This document shows, one piece after another, positions 9,457-18,475 of a stretch of 64,000 bases of DNA; position 1 is the stretch's first letter, and the number at the start of each line of letters is the position of its first letter. The notes under the pieces are model-generated. The model was not told where the DNA came from, searched no databases, and saw only the letters and a program-made list of their open reading frames with translations. Where the stretch lies: the NCBI RefSeq assembly GCF_000834655.1, contig NZ_JXQQ01000028.1:1-64000 (forward strand). The letters are read 5' to 3'. The position numbers and the translations under genes are program-made. This DNA comes from Variovorax paradoxus. Lineage in GTDB: Bacteria > Pseudomonadota > Gammaproteobacteria > Burkholderiales > Burkholderiaceae_C.

Positions 9457-10347
9457 ATGATCGACGAACTCAAGACCTTCATCACCGTCTGCAGCCACGG
9501 CACGTTCGCCGCGGCGGGAGAGCGCATCGGCCTCACGCAATCGGCGGTCAGCAGCCAGATCAAGCGGCTCGAGGAAAGCCTGGGCTTCGCGCTCTTCGAC
9601 CGGACGGGGCGGTCCGCCACGCTGAACGCCGCGGGCGAAACGACGCTGGCGCGCGCGGAAGAAATCTGCGCCCTCTACGCCAAGCTCGGCGACCTGCCCG
9701 ACGACGCCACCAACCGCGGGCTGCTGCGCATCGGCGCTATCGCCTCTGCGCAACCGACGCTGGTGGCGCGGGCCCTCGCGCGGCTGCGCCAGAGCCTGCC
9801 GCTGCTGCGCGTGCATGTCTCGCCCGGCGTGTCGATGCGGCTCATGGACGACCTGGACGCGGGCAACATCGATGCCGCGGTGATGATCCGGCCGCCCTTC
9901 GGCATCCTGCCCGACCTGGCGTGGCAGCCGCTGGTGCAGGAGCCCTACGTGCTCATCGCGCCGGCGAACCTGCCCGGAAAGAACTGGCGCGCCCTGCTGC
10001 AGGCGCAACCCTTTCTCCGCTACGACCGCGCCTCGTTCGGCGGGCGGATGGTCGAGCGCTTCCTTCGCCGCGAGGGGCTCCAGGTGAACGACTCCATCGA
10101 GGTGGACGAGATCCCCGGCCTCATCCACATGGCGGCCAAGGGACTGGGCGTGGGCCTCGTGCCGCTGGTCGAAGCGCATCTGCCCTTGCCGCCGGGGGTT
10201 CGCACGTTGTCGCTCGGCGCGCACACGTTCCACCGCGAGGTCGGCCTCCTGCAGCGCAAGCCGCGGGCCGGAACGCCGGTGGTCTCGCAGCTGGCGCTGT
10301 GCCTTCAGGAGGCGGCCAGGCCTTCACGGGCGAAGCCGTCTAGGTGA
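9457..10347 (+). CDS. LysR family transcriptional regulator
   Basis: A 296-residue regulator. The N-terminal winged helix-turn-helix (residues 1-60) has the typical LysR pattern [20 protein letters not shown], followed by a substrate-binding-like effector domain from about 88. ATG 9457 starts the helix-turn-helix directly. It is divergent from the VOC gene at 8916-9347 and most likely controls it together with its own promoter. The effector is unknown. Confidence 0.88.
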   Translation: MIDELKTFITVCSHGTFAAAGERIGLTQSAVSSQIKRLEESLGFALFDRTGRSATLNAAGETTLARAEEICALYAKLGDLPDDATNRGLLRIGAIASAQPTLVARALARLRQSLPLLRVHVSPGVSMRLMDDLDAGNIDAAVMIRPPFGILPDLAWQPLVQEPYVLIAPANLPGKNWRALLQAQPFLRYDRASFGGRMVERFLRREGLQVNDSIEVDEIPGLIHMAAKGLGVGLVPLVEAHLPLPPGVRTLSLGAHTFHREVGLLQRKPRAGTPVVSQLALCLQEAARPSRAKPSR

Positions 10348-10480
10348 TCCGCCACTGCCGACCGCGTCGGTACTAACCCCCGAATCGATGAAGGCGGATT
10401 GACAGCCCCGCCCTCTACGATGACGACAGCAGGCGGCGCCCACGCCGCCATGCCCCTTTTGCCAGGACCCAGGAGACATC

Positions 10481-11302
10481 GTGAAGCCCCTTCTTTCCTT
10501 TTCCTCTCTCACCCGCCGCGCCGCACTCCCGCTCGTCGCAGCCCTCGCGCTCGCCGGCTGCGGCAGCTTCGACACCGACAGCAAGCCGGCCACCGGCGAC
10601 ATCCACGTCATGACCTCGGGCGGCTTCACCGCCGCGTACAACGACCTGCGCCCCGAGTTCGAGCGCAGCAGCGGCCGCACGGTGAAGACGGCCTATGGCG
10701 CCTCGATGGGCAATGCGCAGGACTCGATTCCGAGCCGCCTCGCGCGCAACGAGCCCGTGGACGTGGTGATCCTTGCGCGCCCCGCGCTCGACGACCTTGT
10801 CGCCAAGGGCAAGGTGGTGCCGGGCAGCCAGGTCGACCTCGTGCGCTCGGCCATCGGATTCGCGGTGCGCAAGGGCGCGCCGCGGCCCGACATCGGCACG
10901 GTCGATGCGCTCAAGCGCACGCTGATCGCGGCGCCGTCGATCGCCTACTCGGCCAGTGCGAGCGGCACCTACTACGAGACCGAACTGCTCAAGAAGCTGG
11001 GGATCGAGGACCAGGTCAAGCCCAAGAGCAAGCGCATCCTGAGCGAGCGCGTAGGCACCGTCGTCGCGCGCGGCGACGCGGCGCTGGGCTTGCAGCAGGT
11101 GAGCGAGCTGCTGCCGGTCGCGGGCATCGACTACATCGGCCCGCTGCCCGCCGAGGTGCAGCAGAACACGGTGTTCTCGGCCGGCATCGCGACCGCGTCG
11201 AAGCAGCCCGATGCGGCGCGGCAGCTGATCCGCTATCTCAACTCGCCGGCCGCCGCCCCCACCATCGCCAAGACCGGGCTGGAGCCGCTCACCGCCCGAT
11301 GA
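10481..11302 (+). CDS. ModA-like substrate-binding lipoprotein
   Basis: A 273-residue protein with a lipoprotein signal (LALAGC, Cys about residue 27) and the fold of molybdate-type substrate-binding proteins (IHVMTSGGFTAAYNDLRPEF start, DVVILARPALDDL, GLQQVSELLPVAGIDYIGPLP end). It starts with GTG at 10481, preceded by AGGAGA. Proteins of this group are often called ModA-like but occur singly without ModBC, as here, so molybdate binding is uncertain. It could instead bind another oxyanion or organic acid. Confidence 0.78.
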   Translation: MKPLLSFSSLTRRAALPLVAALALAGCGSFDTDSKPATGDIHVMTSGGFTAAYNDLRPEFERSSGRTVKTAYGASMGNAQDSIPSRLARNEPVDVVILARPALDDLVAKGKVVPGSQVDLVRSAIGFAVRKGAPRPDIGTVDALKRTLIAAPSIAYSASASGTYYETELLKKLGIEDQVKPKSKRILSERVGTVVARGDAALGLQQVSELLPVAGIDYIGPLPAEVQQNTVFSAGIATASKQPDAARQLIRYLNSPAAAPTIAKTGLEPLTAR

Positions 11303-11348
11303 CGGCCCGATGACGGCCCGGTGACCGGCGCGTCGATGGAGCGGCGCC

Positions 11349-13595
11349 CTAGGCCGATTCGATCAGCGACTTCACTCGCCGCGCGAGCACGTCCATCTCG
11401 AAGGGCTTGGTCATCACGTGCATGCCGCGGTCCAGGTGGCCGTGGCTGAGCACCGCGTTCTCTGCGTAGCCGGTGATGAACAGCACCTTCAGGCCCGGGC
11501 GCACGGTGCGCGCCGCGTCGGCCACCTGCCGCCCGTTCATGCCGCCGGGCAGGCCCACGTCGCTCACCAGGAGGTCGATGCGCTGGCGCGGCGACTGAAG
11601 AATGCGCAGCGCGCCTGCGCCGTCGCCCGCCTCCAGCGTGGCATAGCCGAGGCCGCGCATCACCTCCACGATGATCATCCGCAGCGCGGGTTCGTCGTCC
11701 ACCACGAGCACCGTGTCGCCCTGGTCCGCGCGCGGCGCGAGCGGGGCCTCCACCGGCTCGCTGACGGCCTCTTCCTGCTCGTCGTGGCGCGGCAGGTAGA
11801 TGCTGACCGAGGTGCCCTTGCCCGGCTCCGAATAGATGCGCACCTGCCCGCCCGACTGCTTGGCGAAGCCGTAGATCATCGAGAGCCCGAGGCCCGTGCC
11901 CATGCCGATGGGCTTGGTCGTGAAGAAGGGATCGAAGGCCCGCGCCACCACCTCTGGCGTCATGCCCACGCCGTTGTCGCTGACCGTGAGCGACACGTAC
12001 TGCCCCGAGGGCATGTCGCGCTCCCTGGCGGTGCGCGCATCGACCCAGCGGTTGGCCGTCTCGATCACCAGCTTGCCGCCCTCGGGCATCGCGTCGCGCG
12101 CATTGATGCACAGGTTGAGCAGCGCGTTCTCCAGCTGGCTCGGGTCGGCATGCACGTTCCACAGCCCCACGGCCGACACCGCCTCCAGCGCGATCTGCGG
12201 GCCGAGCGTGCGGCGCAGCAGCTCTTCCATGTCCGAGACCAGTCGGTTGGCGTTGAGCGACTTGGGCGCCAGCGTCTGGCGCCGCGAGAACGCGAGCAGC
12301 CGGTGCGTGAGCGCGGCCGCGCGCTTGACCGCGCCCTGCGCCACGCCGATGTAGCGCTCCATGTCGGCCGGCTGGCCGTCGATGGCGCGCCGGCGCATCA
12401 ACTCCAGGCTGCCGCTGATGGCCGCCAGGAGGTTGTTGAAGTCGTGCGCGAGCCCGCCCGTGAGCTGGCCCACGGCCTCCAGCTTCTGGCTCTGGCGCAA
12501 CTGCTCGCGCGCGGCCTCCAGCTCGGCGGCGCGCTCCTCGACCTGGCGCTCCAGCGATTCGGCAAAGGCCTTCAGTTCGATCTGCGCCTCGCGCCGCGCG
12601 ATGGCCGAGCGCACGCGGTCGCCGGTCTCGCGCACGAAGTCGAGCTCGTCGCGCGTCCACTCGCGCACCTGCCCGTGGTTCAGGTAGAGCAGCCCGACCA
12701 GCCCGCCGCGCTCGGTGATCGGCATGTTGACCACCGCCCGCGCGGTGATGGCTTCCAGCGCGTCGGCGGTGTCGCGGGTGCGCGGATCCAGGCGTGCATC
12801 GGCGAAAGCCACCGTGACGCCGCGCCGCAGGTCCTCGATGTAGGAGCCGTAGTCGCGAAAGTGCAAGAGGCCGGCAAGGCTCGCGACGCCGGAAGCCGTC
12901 CAGTCGCGGTCGATCGAGATCGTCTCGGCCACCTTGTCCACCAGCCCGTAGCCGGCGCGGTCCACGGCCAGGCGCTGGCCCAGCATGGCCGAGGCCACGT
13001 AGGCGATCTCGCCCGGATCGTCGATGTCGCGGATGCGGTCGCCCAGCTCCATCAGCGCAAGGCGGCGCAACTCCGCCTCGCGCAAGGCCTCGCTCGCCAC
13101 CTGCAACTGGTCTTCCGCCACGCGCTTGGCACGGCGGTCGGCCGCCTCCTTCAGCGCGCGGTCCAGCACGACCGGCAGGCGCGCGAGGCGCCCCTTGCTC
13201 ACGTAGTCGACGGCGCCGCGCCTGAGCAGCTCGACCGCGTTGTCCTCGCCGATCACGCCCGAGACGAAGATGAAGGGCGTGCCGGGCGCCATGCGCTGCG
13301 CGATCTCCAGCGCCTCCGCCCCCGAGAAGCCGGGCAGTTCGTAGTCGGAAAGGATGAGCGCGTGGCCCCGCTCCCCGAGGGCCGCGACGAACCCGCCCTC
13401 GTCGCGCACCACGTGCATGCGCGCGCCGGGCAGCGCCGTGGCGAGGGCCTCGCCCAGGAGTTCGATGTCGAAGCGCGAGTCCTCGAGGATGAGGACGTCG
13501 ATCGCGCCGGACGGAACGTCGGCCACGGCCGGCATGTCCGGCTTGTCCGGCATGGCCGGCGCGTTCTCCACGCTCGCGACGCCCGGGCTATTCAT
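11349..13595 (-). CDS. Hybrid histidine kinase, REC-GAF-HisKA-HATPase-REC
   Basis: A soluble 748-residue kinase at the end of the phytochrome operon. Domains: N-terminal receiver (about 33-150, Asp84, Lys133), GAF (about 180-335), HisKA with His383 in GGLAHDFNNLL, HATPase (about 480-600, GTGLGLSMIYGF) and C-terminal receiver (626-745, Asp678). The AHDFNN H-box belongs to the HWE/NtrB-like hybrid kinases. The ATG overlaps the stop of the preceding response regulator by 8 bases. The N-terminal receiver makes it a probable phospho-target of the phytochrome branch rather than a primary sensor, though the GAF domain could bind a second signal. Confidence 0.87.
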   Translation of the reverse strand: MNSPGVASVENAPAMPDKPDMPAVADVPSGAIDVLILEDSRFDIELLGEALATALPGARMHVVRDEGGFVAALGERGHALILSDYELPGFSGAEALEIAQRMAPGTPFIFVSGVIGEDNAVELLRRGAVDYVSKGRLARLPVVLDRALKEAADRRAKRVAEDQLQVASEALREAELRRLALMELGDRIRDIDDPGEIAYVASAMLGQRLAVDRAGYGLVDKVAETISIDRDWTASGVASLAGLLHFRDYGSYIEDLRRGVTVAFADARLDPRTRDTADALEAITARAVVNMPITERGGLVGLLYLNHGQVREWTRDELDFVRETGDRVRSAIARREAQIELKAFAESLERQVEERAAELEAAREQLRQSQKLEAVGQLTGGLAHDFNNLLAAISGSLELMRRRAIDGQPADMERYIGVAQGAVKRAAALTHRLLAFSRRQTLAPKSLNANRLVSDMEELLRRTLGPQIALEAVSAVGLWNVHADPSQLENALLNLCINARDAMPEGGKLVIETANRWVDARTARERDMPSGQYVSLTVSDNGVGMTPEVVARAFDPFFTTKPIGMGTGLGLSMIYGFAKQSGGQVRIYSEPGKGTSVSIYLPRHDEQEEAVSEPVEAPLAPRADQGDTVLVVDDEPALRMIIVEVMRGLGYATLEAGDGAGALRILQSPRQRIDLLVSDVGLPGGMNGRQVADAARTVRPGLKVLFITGYAENAVLSHGHLDRGMHVMTKPFEMDVLARRVKSLIESA

Positions 13596-14046
13596 GTCGG
13601 CGCGTCGCCTTCAGGGAGCCGGGCGGCGGCTCGTTGAGCACCGCCCAGAATACGCCGAGCTCGGCGATGGCCGAGACGAACTGGTCGAACGCCACCGGCT
13701 TCACCACATAGGCATTCACGCCGAGCTCGTAGCTGCGCAGCACGTCCGACTCTTCCTGCGAGGAAGTGAGCATCACCACCGGAATGCTGCGCAGCGCCGG
13801 GTCGGCACGCACCGCCTGCAGCACCTCCAGGCCGGTCACCTTGGGCAGCTTCAGGTCCAGCAGGATCACGGCCGGGTTGCCCTCGGCGCGCGCGGCGTGG
13901 TCGCCCTCGCGCCGCAGGTAGTCCAGCGCCTGTGCGCCGTCGCGCAGCACGATCACGTCGTTTGCGAGCTGGCTGCGCTCCAGCGCGATGAGGGTGAGTT
14001 CCAGGTCTCGCTTGTCGTCCTCGACGAGCAGGATCGGCTTAAGCAT
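13588..14046 (-). CDS. Rcp1-like single-domain response regulator of BphP
   Basis: A single receiver domain of 152 residues (ILLVEDDKRDLELT, phospho-acceptor Asp in VILLDLKLPKVTG, Lys in VVKPVAFDQF). It belongs to the Rcp1/CheY-like group that accompanies phytochrome kinases. ATG 14046 overlaps the bphP stop and is preceded by GGAGAAGG, which lies inside an upstream in-frame alternative ATG at 14058. Having no output domain, it probably passes phosphate on, plausibly to the hybrid kinase encoded directly after it. Confidence 0.88.
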   Translation of the reverse strand: MLKPILLVEDDKRDLELTLIALERSQLANDVIVLRDGAQALDYLRREGDHAARAEGNPAVILLDLKLPKVTGLEVLQAVRADPALRSIPVVMLTSSQEESDVLRSYELGVNAYVVKPVAFDQFVSAIAELGVFWAVLNEPPPGSLKATRRHE

Positions 14047-16336
14047 GTCCTTCTCCATTGTCTGGCGGCGTGCCCGCCGCGTTGTCGTTGCCGGGTTCCC
14101 GGTTCGGCAGGATGAAGCCGAAGGCCGCGCCCTCGTTCAACGCGCCTTTCGCCCAGACCGTGCCGCCATGGCGCTCCACGATCCGCTTCACGTTGGCCAG
14201 GCCGATGCCCGTGCCCTCGAATTCTTCCGCCTGGTGCAGCCGCTGGAACACGCCGAACAGCTTGTCGACGTATTTCATCTGGAAACCGACGCCGTTATCC
14301 TGCACCTCCAGGCCGCTGCCCAGGTCTGCGCGTATGGCGCGCACCGCGATGCGCTGCGGATCGCGCGTGCGCGAGTACTTCACGGCATTGGCCAGCAGGT
14401 TGCGCACCGCCACCTGCAGCAGCAGCGGGTCGGCGTAAAGCACCGGCAGCCCGGCATCGATGTCCCATTCGATGCGGCGCCCCGGCTCCAGCCGGCCCAG
14501 CTCGCGCACCAGCCCCTGCACCAGCGACTCGGTATCGACCATGCGCTGCTTGAGCGCGGCGCGGCCCATGCGCGAGAAGTCGAGCAGCCCGTCGACCATC
14601 TGCCCCGCGAAGGCCGCCGCGTCCTTGACGTGGCCGAGGTAGCGGTGGGCGCGTTCGCTCAGCTGCGCGCCCTCGGTCTGCGCGACCAGGTCGACATAGC
14701 CCGCGATGTGGCGCATCGGCGCGCGCAGGTCGTGCGACACGGTGTACGAGAAGGCTTCCAGCTCCTTGTTGACCCGGCCGAGCTCGGTGGCCACGGCCGC
14801 CAGCTCCTCGGCGCGGCGCAGCACCACGCCGATGAGCGCCTGGCGCAATTCGGCGGCCGCCCCCACTTCGGCCTGGGTCCAGGGCGCCGAGCGGCCGCGC
14901 ACCTCCTCGACCCAGCTGGAGAAGCTCAGCCGCGGATGGATGCGCCCGCTGGCCGCTGGCATGGGCTTCTGCGGATCTCCGGCCCACTGGATGGTCTGCA
15001 CGATCTCGGGACGGAACCAGAGGATGAGGTGCCGGTGCACCTGCGAGATCGAGATCGCGAGCACGCCCGCCGCCACGCCGAGGAATTCGCCCGCGGAGGG
15101 GAAGTGCGCAGGCAGCTCGCTGCTTTCGTAGACCTCCACGCCGAGCCCCGCGATCCAGTTGGCCAGCTCCTGCACGTGCTCGCGCGCGGGCACGTCGCCG
15201 ACGCTCCAGACCTCGTCGTCGAGCACGACGGCCGCACCGGTGGCGCGCGCCAGGCGCAGCATGAGCGACGACTCCGCCACCAGCCGCTGCAGCGTGGCGT
15301 CGCTGTCGGCCAGGTGCGAGACGATCTGCAGCGTGAGCTGGCGCAGCTCCAGCCGCTCGGCCACGGCCACGTTGCTCTCTTTCGACTGGATCTGCAGCGA
15401 CAAGAGCTGGCCCAGGTGCTCGCAGGCCAGGCGCGTGCCGGTGTCCAGAAAGCGCGGCTGGTGGTTGTGACAGGAGATGAGGCCCCAGAGCTTGCCGTCG
15501 ATGACGATGGACACCGACATCGACGCGAGCGTGCCCATGTTGCGCATGTACTCGAGGTGGATCGGCGAGACGCTGCGCAGCTGCGCCTGCGACAGGTCGA
15601 GATCGGCCGCGGTGAGCGTCGCGTCGGCGGCGCGCAGCGGGACCGGCGTGTACGTGGCGTCGGCGATGAGCCGGAAATGGTTGACCAGGTAGAGCGCGCG
15701 CGCCTGCTGCGGAATGTCGGAGGCCGGAAAGCGGTGGCCGGTGTAGCTGTCGTAGCCGGGGTCGGCCTCCTCAGCCAGCACCTCGCCGTGGCCTGCCGGA
15801 TCGAAGCGGTACACAAGGCATCGGCCGAAGCCGGTCAGCCGCTTCATCTCGGCGGCGGCCAGTTGCGTGAGGCGCTCCAGCGTGTTCGCCTCCTGCAGCC
15901 TGGGCAGGAAGACGCGTCCGAGCGAATAGATCGGCGCCTCGTTGCCGGCGGGGGGCAGCGCGGCCTCGAACTCCAGGTACAGATGGCGCTCGCTGCGGTG
16001 CGCCGCCACGTCGAAGGTGTCGCCCGCCAGGCGCAGCGCCCCCAGCGAGACCGGCGTGGCGCCGGCCTCGAGCGGTGGCAGCGCCAGGCCGCGCAGGGTT
16101 TCCTGCGCGGCGGCGAGTTGGTCATCTGGCCAGTTGTCGCTCCAGGCGACGAACGCCATCGAATCGGGCTGCAGCACCAGCATGCGACCGTGCGGCTGGA
16201 TCGATCCTGGCACCCGGATGGGTTCGAGCTCGCAGGAAGACAGGTCGACCTCGGGCGGCCGCAAGTTGTGGGAGGCTGGGGGGGGCGCGTGAAGCTGGGG
16301 CACGTTCAATGGGCGCACGAGGCGTGAGAGGCGCAA
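14039..16336 (-). CDS. bphP: Bacteriophytochrome histidine kinase
   Basis: Red/far-red photoreceptor kinase, PAS-GAF-PHY-HisKA-HATPase, 765 residues from the TTG at 16336. The biliverdin-attachment cysteine is Cys35 in SSCELEPIRVPGSIQPHG, where bacteriophytochromes carry it. The GAF pocket shows PASDIP (204-209), His260 in SPIHLEYMRNMG and His290 in SCHNH. The PHY domain (about 325-500) has the usual length. The kinase H-box is SYTVSHDLRAP with His535. The start is uncertain: no good ribosome site lies before the TTG, and in-frame GTG/TTG codons follow within 13 codons; all leave Cys35 intact. It lies downstream of bphO, which makes the chromophore. Confidence 0.92.
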   Translation of the reverse strand: MRLSRLVRPLNVPQLHAPPPASHNLRPPEVDLSSCELEPIRVPGSIQPHGRMLVLQPDSMAFVAWSDNWPDDQLAAAQETLRGLALPPLEAGATPVSLGALRLAGDTFDVAAHRSERHLYLEFEAALPPAGNEAPIYSLGRVFLPRLQEANTLERLTQLAAAEMKRLTGFGRCLVYRFDPAGHGEVLAEEADPGYDSYTGHRFPASDIPQQARALYLVNHFRLIADATYTPVPLRAADATLTAADLDLSQAQLRSVSPIHLEYMRNMGTLASMSVSIVIDGKLWGLISCHNHQPRFLDTGTRLACEHLGQLLSLQIQSKESNVAVAERLELRQLTLQIVSHLADSDATLQRLVAESSLMLRLARATGAAVVLDDEVWSVGDVPAREHVQELANWIAGLGVEVYESSELPAHFPSAGEFLGVAAGVLAISISQVHRHLILWFRPEIVQTIQWAGDPQKPMPAASGRIHPRLSFSSWVEEVRGRSAPWTQAEVGAAAELRQALIGVVLRRAEELAAVATELGRVNKELEAFSYTVSHDLRAPMRHIAGYVDLVAQTEGAQLSERAHRYLGHVKDAAAFAGQMVDGLLDFSRMGRAALKQRMVDTESLVQGLVRELGRLEPGRRIEWDIDAGLPVLYADPLLLQVAVRNLLANAVKYSRTRDPQRIAVRAIRADLGSGLEVQDNGVGFQMKYVDKLFGVFQRLHQAEEFEGTGIGLANVKRIVERHGGTVWAKGALNEGAAFGFILPNREPGNDNAAGTPPDNGEGHA

Positions 16337-16388
16337 GAGGCAAAAGAGGTGCCGCGCCGGCTAATCGGAAAAAAATGGATCGCCGGGA

Positions 16389-17042
16389 TCATGCCTGGGC
16401 GCCCTTCGCTGTCTCCTCGGCCACTCCCCACACGCCAAAGCGAGGCATGAGGCTGCGAAAGCCGGCCACTGCGCCTCGGCGGGCGGCCTCCACGGAGGCC
16501 GGGTCGGCCAAGGCGGCGCCGAGCTGGGCGACGAAATCCTTCCACTGGGCCGGCAGTCCGTCGGGCGCATCGACCGGCTGGAAATACCGCATCGGATGCG
16601 GCGCCAGGCGCGAGGCGAGCCGCTTGTGCATCGCCATGCCACCCAACTGCGAGCCCTCGACCACATAGGCCAGGCCCCAGGCGAAGGCGGGTTCGCGGGC
16701 GGCTTCCTCCACCAACCCGGCGGGCATGCCGTCGGCGTCGTCGTTGCCCTCGCGGGCGGTGCCGTGCGGCCCGTGGAGGTCGTCAAGGTCGAGCGCCAGC
16801 GCGGCAAGGCGGCGGTCGGTGCGCCGGGCAATGCGGTCCAGGCCCGGCACGCCCGGTGCAGCGAGCGCCGCGCGCACCGCCTGCAGCCAGGGGCGCAGCG
16901 CGCGCAGGTGCGCGGCATAGTCGGCCAGCGAGGCGTCGGCGCGTGCGATCGGCAGCCGGCTGTCCAGCGCCTCGTGCAAGGCGTGGGTGGCGGTTCGCAA
17001 CGGGCGCAGCACGTCGGCAATGGCAGGCGGGTTGGTCGTCAT
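16389..17042 (-). CDS. bphO: Biliverdin-forming heme oxygenase
   Basis: A 217-residue heme oxygenase that opens heme to biliverdin, the chromophore of the phytochrome encoded 52 bp downstream. The proximal histidine is in RTATHALHEALDSRL (about residue 20), and the distal-helix signature appears as VEGSQLGGMAMHKRL. ATG 17042 gives the family N-terminus; the upstream ribosome site is weak. First gene of the bphO-bphP-regulator-kinase operon. Confidence 0.9.
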   Translation of the reverse strand: MTTNPPAIADVLRPLRTATHALHEALDSRLPIARADASLADYAAHLRALRPWLQAVRAALAAPGVPGLDRIARRTDRRLAALALDLDDLHGPHGTAREGNDDADGMPAGLVEEAAREPAFAWGLAYVVEGSQLGGMAMHKRLASRLAPHPMRYFQPVDAPDGLPAQWKDFVAQLGAALADPASVEAARRGAVAGFRSLMPRFGVWGVAEETAKGAQA

Positions 17043-17232
17043 GAAGCGGTCGAAAACGGCGGTCGAAAGGATACAAAAACCCCCGATCCGGGGGTGTGGC
17101 AAGCCTACGCGAAGCCGGCACGCCGGTGGTGGGCGCGCTTCCCATCCGGCAGTAGGAATTCAGGCCGGGGCGCTCGTAAACTGGCCGCTTCGCTCCCTCA
17201 GCCTTCCCTCTCCCCGCCGACGAATGGACGCC

Positions 17233-17982
17233 ATGACCCAGCCGCAGCCCTCCCCCTCCCTCTCCCCCGCGCTCGTCTCCGCCTTCGCGCCCCAAGGCAC
17301 GCTGCGCGCTTCCATCAACCTGGGCAACCCGATCCTCGCCAACAAGGACGCCGCGACCGGCGAGCCGGTGGGCGTGTCGATCGACCTCGCGCGCGAGTTC
17401 GCGCGGCGCCTGGGCGTGGGCATCGAGCTCGTGGTGTTCGAGAAGGCCGCGGCCTCGGTCGATGCGGTGAAGAACGAAAAGGCCGACATCGGCTTCTTCG
17501 CCGTCGATCCCGCGCGCAGCGAAGGCCTGCGCTTCACCGCGCCCTATGTGCTGATCGAGGGCAGCTACCTCGTGCGCGAATCGTCGGCGCTCGCAGACAA
17601 CGCGCAGGTCGATGCGCAAGGCCATCGCATCTCGGTCGGTTCGGGCAGCGCCTACGACCTGTTCCTCACGCGCAAGATCGCGCACGCCGAGATCGTCCGG
17701 CTGCAAGGCGCCGGCCCGGCGCTCGCCGCGCTGCGATCGGGCGAAGTCGAGGTGGCCGCCGGCATTCGCCAGCTGCTCGAGGGCGAGGCGCAGCGCGCAC
17801 CGGGCGTGCGCGTGCTGCCGGGCCGCTTCATGGTGATCCAGCAGGCCATGGGCACGCCGGCCAGCCGCGGCGCGGAGGCACAGGCGCTGCTCGCCGCCTT
17901 CGTCGAGGAGATGAAGGCGAGCGGCTTCGTCGCCGATGCGCTCAAACGCCACCGCATCGAGGGCGCGATCGTCGCGCCATAG
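17233..17982 (+). CDS. Family 3 solute-binding protein lacking a signal peptide
   Basis: A 249-residue amino-acid-type periplasmic binding fold (TLRASINLGNPILA, SIDLAREFARRLGV, GFFAVDPARSEGLRFTAPYV). No signal peptide or lipobox is visible: the N-terminus is short, proline/serine-rich and uncharged. Either the start is misjudged (an in-frame ATG lies at 17224, no better) or the protein is cytoplasmic. It is divergent from bphO across 190 bp. No permease or ATPase gene is nearby. It could be a cytoplasmic ligand sensor or an orphan; its role is unknown. Confidence 0.75.
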   Translation: MTQPQPSPSLSPALVSAFAPQGTLRASINLGNPILANKDAATGEPVGVSIDLAREFARRLGVGIELVVFEKAAASVDAVKNEKADIGFFAVDPARSEGLRFTAPYVLIEGSYLVRESSALADNAQVDAQGHRISVGSGSAYDLFLTRKIAHAEIVRLQGAGPALAALRSGEVEVAAGIRQLLEGEAQRAPGVRVLPGRFMVIQQAMGTPASRGAEAQALLAAFVEEMKASGFVADALKRHRIEGAIVAP

Positions 17983-17986
17983 GCGG

Positions 17987-18403
17987 CTAGAGCTTGTAGG
18001 CTTCGACCGGCCCCTGCGAATAAAAGAGGAAGTAGCCGGTCTCCGTCTTGAAGCTGTTCTTCTGCCAACCCGGCGGCACCTTGAAGATCGCCAGCTGGTC
18101 GCTCGAGACGCCGACGAACTGCGTGTTCTCGCCGTCCGTGGTGATCTTGTTCCAGCGTTCGCGCGTCACCGGCTGCATCTGCATCTTGGGTTCGCTCCAC
18201 TCGGGCGTGCGCACCTTGTCCCGCATGATGTAGCGGTCGCCCTGGCGCTCGATCTTCACGACCTCCTTGAGCGCGCCGTTCTTCTTGATGGCATAGACGC
18301 CGACCAGTTCGGCCTCGGGTCCGCCACCCGCGCCGCAGCCAGCCAGCAGTGCGGCGCAGGCGCCCGCCGCGATGTACTTGAATAGGTTTTTCATGATGGT
18401 CAT
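17987..18403 (-). CDS. Small lipoprotein of unknown function
   Basis: A 138-residue protein with a lipobox (AALLAGC, Cys about 23) followed by a glycine-rich spacer and a compact, probably beta-rich domain (VGVYAIKKNGALKEVVKIER). No family recognised. ATG 18403 is used; an internal ATG three codons on is equally possible. It converges with the solute-binding protein gene and lies 72 bp beyond the aminopeptidase stop, so it may belong to the same transcript. Confidence 0.7.
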   Translation of the reverse strand: MTIMKNLFKYIAAGACAALLAGCGAGGGPEAELVGVYAIKKNGALKEVVKIERQGDRYIMRDKVRTPEWSEPKMQMQPVTRERWNKITTDGENTQFVGVSSDQLAIFKVPPGWQKNSFKTETGYFLFYSQGPVEAYKL

Positions 18404-18475
18404 GGTGTGAGGCGTGAACCGCCGAACGCTCCCGTGAAGGCGCGCCCGGCCGGCATCACGCATGGGTCACGAGGC

